NCBI GenBank assembly: GCA_035493595.1
Contig: DATJHZ010000419.1
Span: forward strand, 1 to 14,723
DNA from: DATCRE01 sp035493595
Lineage (GTDB): Bacteria > Bacteroidota > Bacteroidia > Cytophagales > Cyclobacteriaceae
DNA length: 14,723 nucleotides
Direction: 5' to 3'
In this document: piece after piece, positions 14,583 to 14,723 of the stretch
Position numbering within the stretch: position 1 is the stretch's first letter
How the letters are laid out: every line of letters starts with the position of its first letter
Program-made: the position numbers and the translations under genes
The notes under the pieces: generated by a model
Told to the model about the DNA's origin: nothing
What the model saw: the letters and a program-made list of their open reading frames with translations, nothing else
Database searches by the model: none

Positions 14583-14723
14583 TTAATCAACTTTGCTGTG
14601 TATGGCGAAGTCTTTTGGGGCGACATTGTAATACTCTTTGAATACGCGGCTGAAGTATGCGGGATCGGTAAACCCGCAATCATACGCAACCTGGCTGACG
14701 GTGAGATGTCCGTGGGCAAGAAG
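14583..14723 (-). CDS. AraC-family transcriptional regulator, C-terminal HTH only (5' partial)
   Basis: The minus-strand frame from the window edge to the TAA at 14585-14583 encodes 46 residues. They contain the second helix-turn-helix of the AraC/XylS family: VSQVAYDCGF, DPAYFSRVFKEYYNVAP, then KDF. This part contacts DNA; the sensor domain lies outside the window, so inducer and architecture (plain AraC or hybrid two-component) are unknown. The gene ends 370 nt upstream of the GH11 xylanase gene on the same strand, which makes it a candidate regulator of that gene, though AraC-type regulators often act elsewhere. Confidence 0.88.
   Translation of the reverse strand, partial: LLAHGHLTVSQVAYDCGFTDPAYFSRVFKEYYNVAPKDFAIHSKVD

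Overview
The window looks like chromosomal DNA of a member of the Bacteroidota, probably near Chitinophagaceae/Sphingobacteriales. The base composition is AT-rich. Three proteins carry SPII lipoprotein signals (one has a CTVEE start typical of surface lipoproteins), and starts lack Shine-Dalgarno sequences apart from one or two weak cases. A clear Bacteroidota-type promoter (TTG, 20 nt, TAGCTTTG) precedes one operon. The phylum is an inference; no marker gene is present.

Layout. (1) 1-4434, + strand: three tightly packed genes. They are the C-terminal part of a protein cut by the window edge, a 206-aa middle protein, and a 982-aa Rad50/SMC-like ATPase with a zinc hook. Order, spacing and the ATPase type fit the ABC-three-component (ABC-3C)/Lamassu class of anti-phage systems; the effector domain would lie left of the window. 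(2) 4435-5106: a gene-free stretch with one copy of a hairpin-bearing repeat and a palindrome-plus-promoter. (3) 5107-7912, + strand: an S53 (sedolisin/kumamolisin) serine-carboxyl peptidase, then a nucleoside phosphorylase/nucleosidase-fold protein with a long N-terminal extension. (4) 7913-8473: gene-free, with a second copy of the same repeat, so the peptidase-nucleosidase pair sits between direct repeats. (5) 8474-10264, + strand: a lipoprotein with GH18, FN3-like and C-terminal beta-rich domains. (6) 12443-10345, - strand: a DUF2235 (Tle1-like) serine hydrolase followed by a six-helix membrane protein. (7) 14213-12551, - strand: a GH11 xylanase lipoprotein, then a SUMF1/FGE-like lipoprotein, with a strong hairpin terminator between them. 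(8) 14583-14723, - strand: the C-terminal HTH of an AraC-family regulator, cut by the right edge.

The most interesting signal is not a gene. A 26-nt palindromic box, identical at 25 of 26 positions, occurs just upstream of the S53-nucleosidase pair and, on the other strand, just upstream of the DUF2235-membrane pair. In both places its last three bases (TTG) fall 19-20 nt before a TAnnTTTG-like -7 element. Two unrelated two-gene cassettes, each pairing a hydrolase with an unexplained partner, therefore seem to share one operator. Together with the ABC-3C-like operon this suggests a defence or stress-response island with a common switch. That reading is inference. The remaining genes look like glycan-degrading surface lipoproteins and a possible local AraC regulator.
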